Shown: positions 34,363 through 43,194, counted from the stretch's first letter. The stretch: 64,000 nucleotides of DNA from Chromatiaceae bacterium (GCA_016714645.1 JADKCI010000005.1:372001-436000), one strand, 5' to 3'. The notes: generated by a model from the sequence alone, not told the origin. Made by a program: numbers and translations.

Positions 34363-37035
34363 TCAAGTCGGAGCTTTGCCGGTGCTCCGCGGCAGTCCCA
34401 TCTCCTTCATCACCTCGACTCGCGCTCCTTCCTCCTCCAGGCCGCTCATGGCGGGCATGACCCCGACCAGGCTGGCGGGCAGCCACTGCATGGCGCTGAT
34501 CAGGGAGACCAGGACGGAGGCGAAATAGGGGATGGACTGGACCAGGAGGACCGCGACCCAGATCTTGAGATCGAGCTGGTAGGCGTCATAACGCAGAGTC
34601 ACCAGCATGGCGCCGAGCCAGAAGGCGATGACAAAGAAGCCTTCCTCGCGGGCGTCGGCAAGGGCGCGGATCAGGGCCGGCGCCTGGGCCAGCTTGGGCG
34701 TGCGGTAAAAGCCCAGCTTGTCCGAGAACATACCGGCGATCATGGCCCGCGAGATAGTGTGAGACAGGGCCAGGCCCGCCACGGCCGCGGCCAGGCTCTG
34801 GCGCAAGGTGGCATCCACCCGCCGCCGATACAGGAAGAAGCTCTTGCTCACCTTGAAGGCAAAAAGCACCAGCGGGATCATGGCCACCGTCATGTAGGGC
34901 GGCGTGACGTAGAGCTCGAACGTGACCATGGCCACGGTCCAATAGAGGGCCGCCAGGTTGAAGAGCAGGTTAAAGCCGTCGGCGAACCAGGGCAGCCAGC
35001 CGGCGGCAAAGTGGTAACGCTGGCCGGCATCGAGCTTGGTCTCTACCGTGCCGAGGAATTGCCGCCGGTGGTGGGCGAGGATGCGCACCGCCCCATAGGC
35101 CCAGCGATAGCGTTGCTTCTTGAAGTCGCTGAAACTGTCTGGCATCAGGCCGCGGCCATAGGTAAAGGGAATATAGAGCGCCTTGTAGCCGGCCTCGAAG
35201 AGCCGCAACCCCAGTTCCGCGTCCTCGGTGATGCACCACTCGGCCCAGCCATCCATCTCCACCAGGGCCGAGCGCCGGATCATGGTCATGGTGCCATGCT
35301 GGATGATGGCGTTGCGCTCGTTGCGCGTCATCATGCCCAGCAGGAAGAAGCCGCGGTATTCGGCCATGCACATGGCCTTAAAGGCGTTCTGGTCGGCATC
35401 GCGATAGTCCTGGGGCGCCTGGGCGATGGCCACCTCCGGGTCTTGGAAGGCAGGCACCAGATCCCGCAGCCAGAGGGGATGCACCACATAGTCGGCGTCG
35501 ATAACCGCCACCACCTCGGCGGCGGGGTCCGTCTGGCGCAGGGCGTAGTTGAGGGCGCCGGCCTTGAAGCCTGACAGGGGATCGACATGGAAGAAGCGGA
35601 AGCGCTCCCCCAATTGGGCGCAGTAGGCCTCCACGGGCTCCCAAACCGCCGGGTCCTTGGTGTTGTTGTCGATCACCAGGACCTCGAAATGGGGATAGTC
35701 GAGGGCCGCCAGGGCGTCGAGGGTCTCCTTCAGCAGTTCCGGCGGCTCGTTGTAGGCCGGGACATGGATGGATACCAGCGGCAAGGCGCCATCGCCCACC
35801 AGGTTCCTGGGGAAGGGCCGGCGCCACTTGCGCAGCCAAATCGACTCGGCCCATTCGTGGGCCTCGGCCATAATGAAAAGGATCACCCCCAGACCGCCCA
35901 CCAGAAGCAGGAAGCCGGTGATGGCGGTACCGAGCGTCATGTACTGGCGGGTGTAGTCATAGACGATCCAGACCACGGCCGTGGACAACCCATAGACGAC
36001 CAGGGCCAAAAAGCCCTTGCCCTGGTGGGACATGCTGGAACTGTCCCGATAGAGAAACACCAGCAGCAGGACGGCCATGACAACCGACAGGCCCGCCAGC
36101 TCGCGCCAGTGGGGGATGCGCACCACCGGCTGGGTGAACTCGAACTTGGGCTCGCGATTGGCGTCATAAACGCCCCAATAGGCACCGGTAGCCCCCTCGG
36201 TACTCATCTTCCAGGTCTGATCGAAGGCCTCCATGACGTAGTAGGTCACGCCCAGTTGCTCGGCGTGCGCCAGGAAGCGGCGCAGAAAGCGGATCTGATT
36301 GGCCGGCGTGGCCTCCGCCCCGCCGCTGGTACGGCCATTGCTCGGCCAGCCGACCTCCCCGATGATCACCGGCTTACCCGGAAATTGCTTTTTGATGTCC
36401 TCCAGCCGCGCAAAGACGTGATCGACCGCTTCCCCAATCGGCACCTCTTCCCAGTAGGGAAGCAGGTGGATGGTGATGAAATCGACGTGGTCGGCCAGTT
36501 CGGGATGACGCATCCAGATGTAGGGGGGCTCGGCGGTGCTCACCGGCAGGGCAGTACTCCGGCGGACGCGATCCAGATATTTGATGAGTTCGGGGACCGT
36601 GACATCGCCACGCAACAGCGCCTCGTTGCCGACCATGACGCGCACCACGTTACGGTTACCCTGGGCCAGGACATTGCTCAGACGGTCGAGCTCCTGGTCA
36701 TTCTCCTTCATATCCGTCCCGATCCAGGCCCCCAGGGTGACATTCAGTCGGTGCCTGAGGGCCAGGCGCGGCACCTCGGCCAGGGTATCCTTCACGGTAT
36801 AGGTACGCACCGCATGCACCGTATCCCGGAGCAGCGCCAGGTCCTCGTCGATCTCGGCGACCTTGGGGTAGATATCCTTGGAGGGATCGCTCTCCGCGCG
36901 CATGGGTGCGAAGGAAAAGCCCTGCAGCTTGGCTGGCCAGGTCGGCTCCTGCTTCGGCTGGTTGAGCAGGGCCCAGGCCGCCACGGCCAAGAGGGCGATC
37001 AGGATCGGGAACAGTAGATTGCTTGACGGCCTCAT
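34363..37035 (-). CDS. Beta-glucan synthase: GH17 domain fused to GT2 glycosyltransferase (NdvB-like)
   Basis: An 890-residue membrane enzyme. A leading helix anchors a periplasmic GH17 domain (about 35-320) with catalytic Glu138 in VGNEALLRGD and Glu227 in IGEVGWPSNGR. Further helices lead into a cytoplasmic GT2 domain with VSIHVPAYNEPP, IDADY, ITEDAELGLRL and QRYRWAYG, then more helices. This GH17-GT2 layout is that of Pseudomonas NdvB, which makes cyclic or periplasmic beta-glucans. I start at ATG 37035 (AGG upstream); a frame from 37095 adds 20 residues. It converges on the methionine-rich gene. Product is inferred as a beta-1,3/1,6-glucan. Confidence 0.86.
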   Translation of the reverse strand: MRPSSNLLFPILIALLAVAAWALLNQPKQEPTWPAKLQGFSFAPMRAESDPSKDIYPKVAEIDEDLALLRDTVHAVRTYTVKDTLAEVPRLALRHRLNVTLGAWIGTDMKENDQELDRLSNVLAQGNRNVVRVMVGNEALLRGDVTVPELIKYLDRVRRSTALPVSTAEPPYIWMRHPELADHVDFITIHLLPYWEEVPIGEAVDHVFARLEDIKKQFPGKPVIIGEVGWPSNGRTSGGAEATPANQIRFLRRFLAHAEQLGVTYYVMEAFDQTWKMSTEGATGAYWGVYDANREPKFEFTQPVVRIPHWRELAGLSVVMAVLLLVFLYRDSSSMSHQGKGFLALVVYGLSTAVVWIVYDYTRQYMTLGTAITGFLLLVGGLGVILFIMAEAHEWAESIWLRKWRRPFPRNLVGDGALPLVSIHVPAYNEPPELLKETLDALAALDYPHFEVLVIDNNTKDPAVWEPVEAYCAQLGERFRFFHVDPLSGFKAGALNYALRQTDPAAEVVAVIDADYVVHPLWLRDLVPAFQDPEVAIAQAPQDYRDADQNAFKAMCMAEYRGFFLLGMMTRNERNAIIQHGTMTMIRRSALVEMDGWAEWCITEDAELGLRLFEAGYKALYIPFTYGRGLMPDSFSDFKKQRYRWAYGAVRILAHHRRQFLGTVETKLDAGQRYHFAAGWLPWFADGFNLLFNLAALYWTVAMVTFELYVTPPYMTVAMIPLVLFAFKVSKSFFLYRRRVDATLRQSLAAAVAGLALSHTISRAMIAGMFSDKLGFYRTPKLAQAPALIRALADAREEGFFVIAFWLGAMLVTLRYDAYQLDLKIWVAVLLVQSIPYFASVLVSLISAMQWLPASLVGVMPAMSGLEEEGARVEVMKEMGLPRSTGKAPT

Positions 37036-37440
37036 CGGGCACCTGAGTCTTTGGAGTTGCACGGGGCGCCGGGAGGCGCCAAAAAGGGAAAACAAAACGA
37101 TGACAAGGCCCTAACGACCAAAATCCGCCCCAAACAGCCATCGGGCCTAGGCGGCCGATGGCCATTTACAGGGCGGAATCCTGGTGGCGCGTCCCGGAGA
37201 ATCCGGTCGGCCATGGGATCGTAAACGTATGAGAATAATATCCACGACCAGCGGCAAAAAAGCCAGTTTAGTTTACGTCGCCGTTGGGTTACATCGCGGC
37301 GCCCCTGACTTCCAAGGCCAGGCGCGCGGGAACAGGCGCCCTGCCCGCTCCCCGTCCCCGGCCAGTCCATCCCCGCCAGGTCAAGCTCATGCGGGATTCG
37401 AGATGCCAATAGCAGCCGAACCGGGTAAAATCCCTGCCAT

Positions 37441-37525
37441 GCGCAGGTGGCGGAATTGGTAGACGCCCTGGATTTAGGTTCCAGTGGGGAAACCCGTGCG
37501 GGTTCGAGTCCCGCCCTGCGCACCA
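37441..37525 (+). tRNA. tRNA-Leu (anticodon UAG)
   Basis: An 85-base tRNA including the encoded CCA. The acceptor stem GCGCAGG pairs with CCTGCGC, the anticodon stem CTGGA/TCCAG encloses the loop TTTAGGT with anticodon TAG, a class II variable arm (GGG-AAA-CCC) follows, and the T arm is GCGGGTTCGAGTCCCGC. The long variable arm fits leucine. It lies alone, with a GGDEF fragment directly downstream. Confidence 0.97.
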
Positions 37526-37545
37526 CCCTCCCCCCTCCGGGCCCA

Positions 37546-37674
37546 GTGACATTTAGCTTCGGCGTGGCGGCATTCCGGCCCCATGACACCCTCAATGACT
37601 GGCTGAAACGAGCCGATGACGCCCTCTATCAGGCGTAAGCGGACGGCCGCGACCAAGTGCGTCAAGCCGGTTAG
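37546..37674 (+). pseudogene. GGDEF-domain C-terminal fragment
   Basis: Reading from 37546 gives FSFGVAAFRPHDTLND, then WLKRADDALYQA, a TAA, and ADGRDQV in the same frame. This is the end of a diguanylate cyclase GGDEF domain, where ADDALYQAKADGRDQV would be expected, so the Lys codon has become a stop. The rest of the gene is missing. It begins 20 bases after tRNA-Leu. No function is likely. Confidence 0.7.
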
Positions 37675-37708
37675 CGGATCGCCGATCCTGGGATTTTCCG
37701 AGGAAGGC

Positions 37709-39091
37709 TCACAGGAAGAAGGAATAGACCAGCCCAAGCAGCGCGCAGGCACCGATCACCCGCAAGATGTCCACCTGATATTTCCACAGCGCGACGAAAG
37801 CGGCGAGGGCGATGCCGACCAAGAGGGGCTCGAAGGGGCCAGCGAAGGGCGTGGCTGGGGTGCCTTGCGGCCAGAAGGTATGCCAGGCAAAGAAAGCGGC
37901 GAGGTTGAGAATGACACCCACGACGGCCGCCGTGATGGCGGTCAGAGGGGCCGTGAACTTGAGCTCGCCGCGCGTCGCCTCGATTAGTGGGCCACCGGCG
38001 ATGATGAACCAGAAACTCGGCAGGAAGGTAAAGAAGGTCGCCACCGCCGCCCCGGCCAGGCCGGCGGCGATGGGCGTGCCCAGCACGGACTTGGCGACGC
38101 CACCCAGATAGCCCACCCAGGTCACGATCATGATCAGAGGCCCGGGCGTGGTTTCTCCCAGCGCCAGGCCATCCATTATTTGCGGACCCGTCAGCCAGGC
38201 GAACTGTTCCACCGCCCCGTGATAGACATAGGGCAAGACGGCGTAGGCGCCGCCGATGGTCAGGAAGGCGGCCTTGAGGAAGAACTCACCCATCTTGAAC
38301 AGATCGTTGCTGCCGCTCAAGGCCAGCAGCAAGGCGGCACCGATCAGGAAAAATACCAGGCTGGTCACCAGCAGCTTGAGCCAGGTGAAGCGGGCATGCG
38401 CCGGGGGCGGGGTGTCGTCCGCGATCAGCGCCGGGCCATACTGCTTATGGGAGGCACCATGGCCACCGCCGCTCTTGAACTTTCCCGGTAGCAGCTTGCC
38501 GCCGATAGCCCCGAGGATAGCCGCGGCGAGCACGATCCAGGGAAAGCCGATGTCGAAAAAGAAGATGCCAATAAAGGCCAGCGCGGCGATGCCCCCGAGC
38601 AGGCGGTTCTTGATCGTCCGCGCTCCGATGCGCCAGGCCGCGAAGAGTACCACCGCGACCACCGCGGGTTTGATGATGTAAAAGATCCCCTGCACCGCCG
38701 GCACCTCGCCAAAGTGCAGATAGACGCCGGCCAGCAGCGACAGCAGCAGGAAGGCGGGCAGGAAAAACAATACTCCGGCCATCAGCGCGCCCCGGATGCC
38801 GTGCATCAGCCAACCAATATAGATGGCGAGTTGGATAGCCTCCGGCCCCGGCAGCAGCATGCAGTAGTTGAGGGCGTGGAGATAGCGGTGCTCGGAGATC
38901 CAGCGGCGGCGCTCGACCAATTCCTGGTGCATCATGGCGATTTGTCCGGCGGGGCCGCCAAAGCTGATAAAACCCAGCTTGAGCCAATATTTCAGGGCCT
39001 CGCCCAAGGTTGGGATGGGCGGTGGCGTAGTGGGAAGGGCGTCATCCGTCACGGGCAGGTTCCTGTTGGTAGTGGGTGAAAAGGTTGTCAA
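37709..39091 (-). CDS. chrA: Chromate efflux transporter ChrA
   Basis: A 460-residue inner-membrane chromate exporter of the CHR family with two homologous halves and about 10-12 helices. The first half has LGFISFGGPAGQIAMMHQEL and LPGPEAIQLAIYIGWLMHG; the second has FLTIGGAYAVLPYV and LGETTPGPLIMIVTWVGYLG, the duplicated signatures of long-chain ChrA. The gene overlaps the end of chrB by 50 bases, so the two are cotranscribed. A shorter internal start would remove the overlap, but the N-terminal Thr/Pro-rich tail is plausible. Confidence 0.92.
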   Translation of the reverse strand: MTTFSPTTNRNLPVTDDALPTTPPPIPTLGEALKYWLKLGFISFGGPAGQIAMMHQELVERRRWISEHRYLHALNYCMLLPGPEAIQLAIYIGWLMHGIRGALMAGVLFFLPAFLLLSLLAGVYLHFGEVPAVQGIFYIIKPAVVAVVLFAAWRIGARTIKNRLLGGIAALAFIGIFFFDIGFPWIVLAAAILGAIGGKLLPGKFKSGGGHGASHKQYGPALIADDTPPPAHARFTWLKLLVTSLVFFLIGAALLLALSGSNDLFKMGEFFLKAAFLTIGGAYAVLPYVYHGAVEQFAWLTGPQIMDGLALGETTPGPLIMIVTWVGYLGGVAKSVLGTPIAAGLAGAAVATFFTFLPSFWFIIAGGPLIEATRGELKFTAPLTAITAAVVGVILNLAAFFAWHTFWPQGTPATPFAGPFEPLLVGIALAAFVALWKYQVDILRVIGACALLGLVYSFFL

Positions 39092-39962
39092 AGAGGCGGC
39101 TCGCCTCGCTCAGGAGTTCGTCATCGGTGACCGCGCTGGCCCGGGCGCCGGCGAGGACGGCCTCGATACCGGGGGCTTCCGCCACGGGCACCCCACCTAC
39201 ATCCAGAAAATGCACGATGGTGGCGATGCGGCCCAGGGCGGGATCGTCGGTCAGGCCGAAGCTGGCGGCCAGGACCTCGAAGGTGACGCGACCCTCGACG
39301 TGAGTGAAGGCCGCGCCGTCGAAGTCAAATCCCAGGGCCTCCTGGGGACAAAGGCTGGGGTCCGCAAGCCAGACAAATCGCGCCAGAGGGTCGATGTGGC
39401 GCCGAATAAGCCAGGCCGAGGCCAGGCGATCCGCCCACGGGTTTTTGCGGGTTGCCCAAACGCGCCCCTGAAACTCAGCGCTGGCGAGCCGGCGAATCCG
39501 GCCCGCCGCATCAACCGGCTCGCCGGCTGCCTGCGCGGCGAGGGCCGCCAAGGCAGCCTCGGCCTGGCGTTGGGCCTCTCCCGGAAAGAAATCAATGGCG
39601 GCCAAGGCCGAGAACTCCCGTTGCAATGCGCGCACGGTCTTGGCCTCTGCGGGATTCGCCGCCTGAATTGCCTTGAGGAGTCCGGCGTAATCCTCCTTGC
39701 GGTCAAACAGCGCTATAAGCGTTTGCCGTTGGGTGTCATCCCTGCCATCAAGGCAGTAAATATCGGCCGTGCCCGCCACGCTTTTCACATCTTCGGCAAT
39801 GGACCCCAGCGCTTGAGCGTGCGCGGCCGAGTCCGGCAACAGATAGACGCCGTCGCGCAAGGTGGCGCTCCCCAGCGCGCGCAAGGCCCGCCAGACGCGC
39901 ATGCGCCCGGCGGATTGCTTGGTGGGAAGGGTGACAAAGAGGGCAAGGAAGCTCATAGCCAT
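39042..39962 (-). CDS. chrB: Chromate resistance protein ChrB
   Basis: A 306-residue protein of the ChrB family, described as a chromate-sensing regulator of chrBA. The N-terminal domain opens FLALFVTLPTKQSAGRMRVW and continues RALGSATLRDGVYLLP; the C-terminal domain includes WADRLASAWLIRRHIDP and FDFDGAAFTHVEGRVTFEVL. It is first in the chrB-chrA operon. The AT-rich region in front has a palindrome over the likely -10 that could be its operator. Two starts are possible, 39962 and 39956. Confidence 0.9.
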   Translation of the reverse strand: MAMSFLALFVTLPTKQSAGRMRVWRALRALGSATLRDGVYLLPDSAAHAQALGSIAEDVKSVAGTADIYCLDGRDDTQRQTLIALFDRKEDYAGLLKAIQAANPAEAKTVRALQREFSALAAIDFFPGEAQRQAEAALAALAAQAAGEPVDAAGRIRRLASAEFQGRVWATRKNPWADRLASAWLIRRHIDPLARFVWLADPSLCPQEALGFDFDGAAFTHVEGRVTFEVLAASFGLTDDPALGRIATIVHFLDVGGVPVAEAPGIEAVLAGARASAVTDDELLSEASRLFDNLFTHYQQEPARDG

Positions 39963-39987
39963 GCGGTACCGACATAATGAAACGTTT

Positions 39988-40005
39988 ACTATATTACATT
40001 ATAGT
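39988..40005. promoter_or_regulatory. Palindrome over the chrB promoter, candidate operator
   Basis: ACTATATTACATTATAGT is an 18-bp inverted repeat with one mismatched pair. Read on the minus strand it contains TATAAT, a perfect -10, pointing toward chrB. Overlap of operator-like symmetry and -10 suggests autorepression by ChrB, an inference. Confidence 0.5.
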
Positions 40006-40174
40006 TTAGTTGCTACTTAGACAGTGATTGGTCGCGTTGTCCAACGACAGGGTGGCATCCAGTGCCAAGCAGCGCTCGGGTTACCCGAGGCGACTATTGT
40101 TGAGTGGGACCCTAATCCTGATTCGATCAACAAGTTTTCGCACGATTCATGGTGCTCGATTCAGGCCCTGACTG

Positions 40175-40186
40175 TGTCATATGACA
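40175..40186. promoter_or_regulatory. Perfect 12-bp palindrome upstream of nosZ
   Basis: TGTCATATGACA, perfectly symmetric, lies 17 bases before the FNR-type box. It could bind a second regulator of the N2O reductase cluster; I do not recognise its consensus. Confidence 0.35.
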
Positions 40187-40202
40187 TACCCCGCTTCGTG
40201 AT

Positions 40203-40216
40203 TTGACTTGTATCAA
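40203..40216 (+). promoter_or_regulatory. FNR/DNR-type box of the nosZ promoter
   Basis: TTGACTTGTATCAA matches TTGAY-N4-RTCAA. Its centre is at 40209.5. A class II activator at -41.5 would place the start at about 40251, and TAGAGT at 40239-40244 then falls at the -10 position. Anaerobic or NO-dependent induction of nosZ is expected. Confidence 0.75.
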
Positions 40217-40311
40217 GGCTTAACGCGGCCCGCGGGGATAGAGTTTTGGGGTGCCGCGGACCGCAAGTCCCGTGGTGTTTCCTTAAATTGCCAGAGTAAG
40301 AGGGCGGTTCG

Positions 40312-42627
40312 ATGAACAAGTTTTCCAGGCGCGGTTTATCCGTCGCAGTCGGTGCGGTCCTGACGATGAGTGCGGCCTCGGCGGCCTGGTCGGCCGAGAC
40401 CCTGCAGGACACTATGCAACGCCGCGGTCTGAGCGAGAAAGACCTGCTGGCGGCGGCCAAGACCTATGTCCCCAGCGGCGGCCGCGATGAATATGTCGTC
40501 TTCGCCTCCGGCGGCCAGTCCGGTCAGGTCATCGTCTATGGCATCCCCTCGATGCGCCTGCTCAAGTACATCGGGGTCTTCACCCCGGAGCCCTGGCAGG
40601 GTTACGGCTTCGACGACGAATCCAAGGCGGTCCTGGCCCAGGGTCGCATCCGGGGCAAGGATATGGTCTATGGCGATACCCATCACCCCGCTTTGTCGGA
40701 GACCGAGGGCGACTATGACGGGCGCTGGCTCTTCATCAACGATAAATCCAATCCGCGCATCGCGGTCATTGATCTGCACGACTTCGAGACCAAGCAGATC
40801 GTCGTCAACCCCTTCTTCAAGTCCGCCCATGGCGGCGCCTTCGCCACCCCGAACACTGAATATGTCATGGAGGCCGTCCAGTATGCCGCGCCTCTCCTCG
40901 AGGATGGCTTCGTCCCCCTGGAAGAATTCAATGACAAATACCGCGGCGGCCTGACCTACTGGAAATTCAACAGGGAGAAGGGCCGCATCGAGCCGGAGAA
41001 CTCCTTCACCTTCGAACTGGGTCCCTATAGCCAGGATCTCTCCGATGCCGGCAAGGGACCCAGCTATGGCTGGGGCTTCACCAATTCCTTCTGCTCCGAG
41101 CGCTACGTGGGCGGCATCGAGCGCGGTCGTCCGCCCTTCGAGGCCGGCTGTTCCTCCAAGGACACCGACTATCTGCACGTGACCAACTGGAAAAAGGCCG
41201 AGGAACTGGTCAAGGCCGGCAAGGTTAAGCAGGAGAAGGGCTATTACTTCATTCCGATGGAGCAGGCCATCGCCGAAGGCCTCCTCTATCTGATCCCAGA
41301 GCCGAAGAGCCCGCATGGCGTGGACGTGACTCCGGATGGCAAGTACCTGATCGTCTCCGGCAAGCTGGACAGCCATGTCTCGGTTTATAGCTTCGAAAAG
41401 ATCCAGAAGGCCATCGCCGAGGGTAAGTTCGAGGGTAAGGACCCCTATGGCGTGCCCATCATCGCCATGCAGGACGTGCTGCACACCCAGGTCAACCTGG
41501 GTCTGGGCCCCCTGCACACCCAGTTCGACAGCAAACCCTGCATCGCCTACACCTCGCTCTATGTCGATTCCCAGGTCGCCAAGTACGACTACTGCGAGGG
41601 CAAGGTGCTGGACAAGCTCTCCATCCACTACAACATCGGCCACCTCATGACCATGGAGGGCGATACGGTGAAGCCGGATGGCAAGTATCTGGTGGCGCTC
41701 AACAAGCTCTCCATCGACCGCCACCAGCCGGTGGGCCCCCTGCACCCCCAGAACCACCAGCTCATCGACATTGGCAACGACAAGATGCAGCTCCTCTATG
41801 ACATGCCCCTGCCCCTAGGCGAGCCGCACTACGCCGTGGCCATCGCCGCCGACAAGCTGAAGCCGGAGGTGCGCTACAAGTCCGGCACCGACAGCCGGAC
41901 CGATCAGAAGCATCCGAATGCCACCCGCGCCGGCCGCGAGACCACCGAGCGTAGCTGCGATGCCGCGGGCCAGTGCACCACCCTGGTCAAGGGTACCTTG
42001 ATCCGCTCCCACATCACCCCGGAGATCATCGAGGCGGTAGAGGGTGATACGGTGAAAATCGCCCTGACCAACCTGGAGCGCGCCCAGGACCAGGTCCACG
42101 GCTTCGCCATGTACGGGCAAAATGTCCAGCTCTCCATCGAGCCCGGCAAGACATCAACCACGACCTTCGTGGCCGATAAGCCGGGTGTTTATCCCTATTA
42201 CTGCACCGAGTTCTGCTCGGCGCTGCACCTGGAAATGCAGGGCTATCTGCTGGTCAAGCCCAAGGGCTATCAGGAGACCGCCGCAAAGATGGTCGAAGGT
42301 ACGGCCTATACCCAGGCGGACTATAACACCCAGGTCAAGACCAACAACGAGACCCAGGCCGTCATCGATCAGGTGGTCGCTTACATCACCGGCCGCAACT
42401 TCAAGGACTTCCCCACCGTGGTCGCCCTGGTCGAGGATGCCACCGACCAGCTTGGCTTCTCTCAGGATGCCAGGAAAAAATCCGAGGAGGCCGCCGCCAA
42501 GGCCGATTGGCAGAATGCCATGCTGTGGGCCAATCAGTGGTGGCAGTATCAGGTGAAGGCGGCGGACCTCGGCCTACGCGCCAAGGCCCTCCTCGACGAG
42601 GGTGGAGCCAAGCCCACCAAGCCCTGA
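40312..42627 (+). CDS. nosZ: Nitrous-oxide reductase, clade II type (NosZ)
   Basis: Periplasmic copper enzyme reducing N2O to N2. The 771-residue precursor has a signal peptide (SRRGLSVAVGAVLTMSAASA) with only a weak twin-arginine look. A beta-propeller binds CuZ, with His124-His125 in DTHHPALSETEG among the likely ligands. The cupredoxin domain binds CuA through His596, Cys631, Cys635, His639 and Met642 (CTEFCSALHLEM). About 110 C-terminal residues follow the CuA domain and contain no CxxCH, unlike some clade II enzymes that carry a fused haem. The accessory genes downstream (nosB-like, nosD, G, H, F, L, Y, no nosR) support clade II. Confidence 0.94.
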   Translation: MNKFSRRGLSVAVGAVLTMSAASAAWSAETLQDTMQRRGLSEKDLLAAAKTYVPSGGRDEYVVFASGGQSGQVIVYGIPSMRLLKYIGVFTPEPWQGYGFDDESKAVLAQGRIRGKDMVYGDTHHPALSETEGDYDGRWLFINDKSNPRIAVIDLHDFETKQIVVNPFFKSAHGGAFATPNTEYVMEAVQYAAPLLEDGFVPLEEFNDKYRGGLTYWKFNREKGRIEPENSFTFELGPYSQDLSDAGKGPSYGWGFTNSFCSERYVGGIERGRPPFEAGCSSKDTDYLHVTNWKKAEELVKAGKVKQEKGYYFIPMEQAIAEGLLYLIPEPKSPHGVDVTPDGKYLIVSGKLDSHVSVYSFEKIQKAIAEGKFEGKDPYGVPIIAMQDVLHTQVNLGLGPLHTQFDSKPCIAYTSLYVDSQVAKYDYCEGKVLDKLSIHYNIGHLMTMEGDTVKPDGKYLVALNKLSIDRHQPVGPLHPQNHQLIDIGNDKMQLLYDMPLPLGEPHYAVAIAADKLKPEVRYKSGTDSRTDQKHPNATRAGRETTERSCDAAGQCTTLVKGTLIRSHITPEIIEAVEGDTVKIALTNLERAQDQVHGFAMYGQNVQLSIEPGKTSTTTFVADKPGVYPYYCTEFCSALHLEMQGYLLVKPKGYQETAAKMVEGTAYTQADYNTQVKTNNETQAVIDQVVAYITGRNFKDFPTVVALVEDATDQLGFSQDARKKSEEAAAKADWQNAMLWANQWWQYQVKAADLGLRAKALLDEGGAKPTKP

Positions 42628-42715
42628 TAGCCAAGCCCGCCCGGGCGCGCGGTGGCCTTGAGGCGAACGCGCGCCCTCTCATCGGTTAGTTAGTGCAGTT
42701 ACGAGGCCATCCATC

Positions 42716-43042
42716 ATGCGTACCCTTCAGGCCCTTTCCGCCGCCCTCGGCATCACCCTTGGGTTCGGCGTCATAACCAGTGTCCAGGCCCTCGACGGGC
42801 CGGAGCTCTATGCCAAGAAGACCTGCGTCGCTTGCCACGGCAAGGACGCCAATTCCCCGATCCTGCCCGTTTACCCCCGACTGGCTGGCCAGAATCCTGA
42901 TTACGCCTACAATCAGATGAAGGATATCCAGAGTGGAGCCCGCAATAACGGCCAGACGGCAGCCATGAAGGCGGTGATGCACCTGGTCACGGATGAAGAG
43001 ATGCGGACCATCGCCAACTGGTTGGGCACCCTGAGCAAATAG
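42716..43042 (+). CDS. Monohaem cytochrome c (class I), nos cluster
   Basis: A 108-residue exported cytochrome. The signal peptide (SAALGITLGFGVITSVQA) precedes a single haem motif CVACHG at about residue 37, with RLAGQNPDYAYNQMKDI and a distal Met near MKAVMHL. Such small cytochromes pass electrons to NosZ in clade II clusters. It is 88 bases downstream of nosZ and probably cotranscribed. The haem is encoded separately from NosZ, which itself lacks one. Confidence 0.9.
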   Translation: MRTLQALSAALGITLGFGVITSVQALDGPELYAKKTCVACHGKDANSPILPVYPRLAGQNPDYAYNQMKDIQSGARNNGQTAAMKAVMHLVTDEEMRTIANWLGTLSK

Positions 43043-43067
43043 ATACGAATATTTCGGTTTGTAACCG

Positions 43068-43081
43068 CTTGACCTCGGTCA
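43068..43081 (+). promoter_or_regulatory. FNR/DNR-type box upstream of the dihaem cytochrome
   Basis: TTGACCTCGGTCAA is a perfect palindrome of the FNR/CRP half-site spacing. Its centre, 43074.5, would direct a start near 43116, 79 bases before the ATG at 43195. The -10 candidate there is weak. It suggests a second anaerobic promoter within the cluster. Confidence 0.65.
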
Positions 43082-43194
43082 AAGTGGCTCCCCGGCCTGG
43101 GAATTAGCCTGATCAACAAGGGCGCACCCCCCCCGCCGCGCTTACTTCGGGCACTCTGGCCCGCGGCACTGGATCAACATTTCGGAGATTTATC

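Larger units (their letters stand above)
39963..40311. promoter_or_regulatory. 349-bp chrB/nosZ divergent control region
   Basis: No gene is visible here. The chrB side is AT-rich (about 39972-40012) with a palindrome at 39988-40005. The nosZ side carries a 12-bp palindrome at 40175-40186, an FNR/DNR-type box at 40203-40216, a -10-like TAGAGT at 40239-40244 and a purine-rich ribosome site before ATG 40312. The middle, about 40020-40170, has nothing I can identify. Confidence 0.75.

Noticed and set aside
35587..37017. 476-codon plus-strand open frame
   Set aside because: Antisense to the GH17-GT2 gene, whose catalytic motifs are all present; the antisense product is low complexity.
40336..41757. 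473-codon minus-strand open frame
   Set aside because: Antisense to nosZ, with no recognisable domain or ribosome site.
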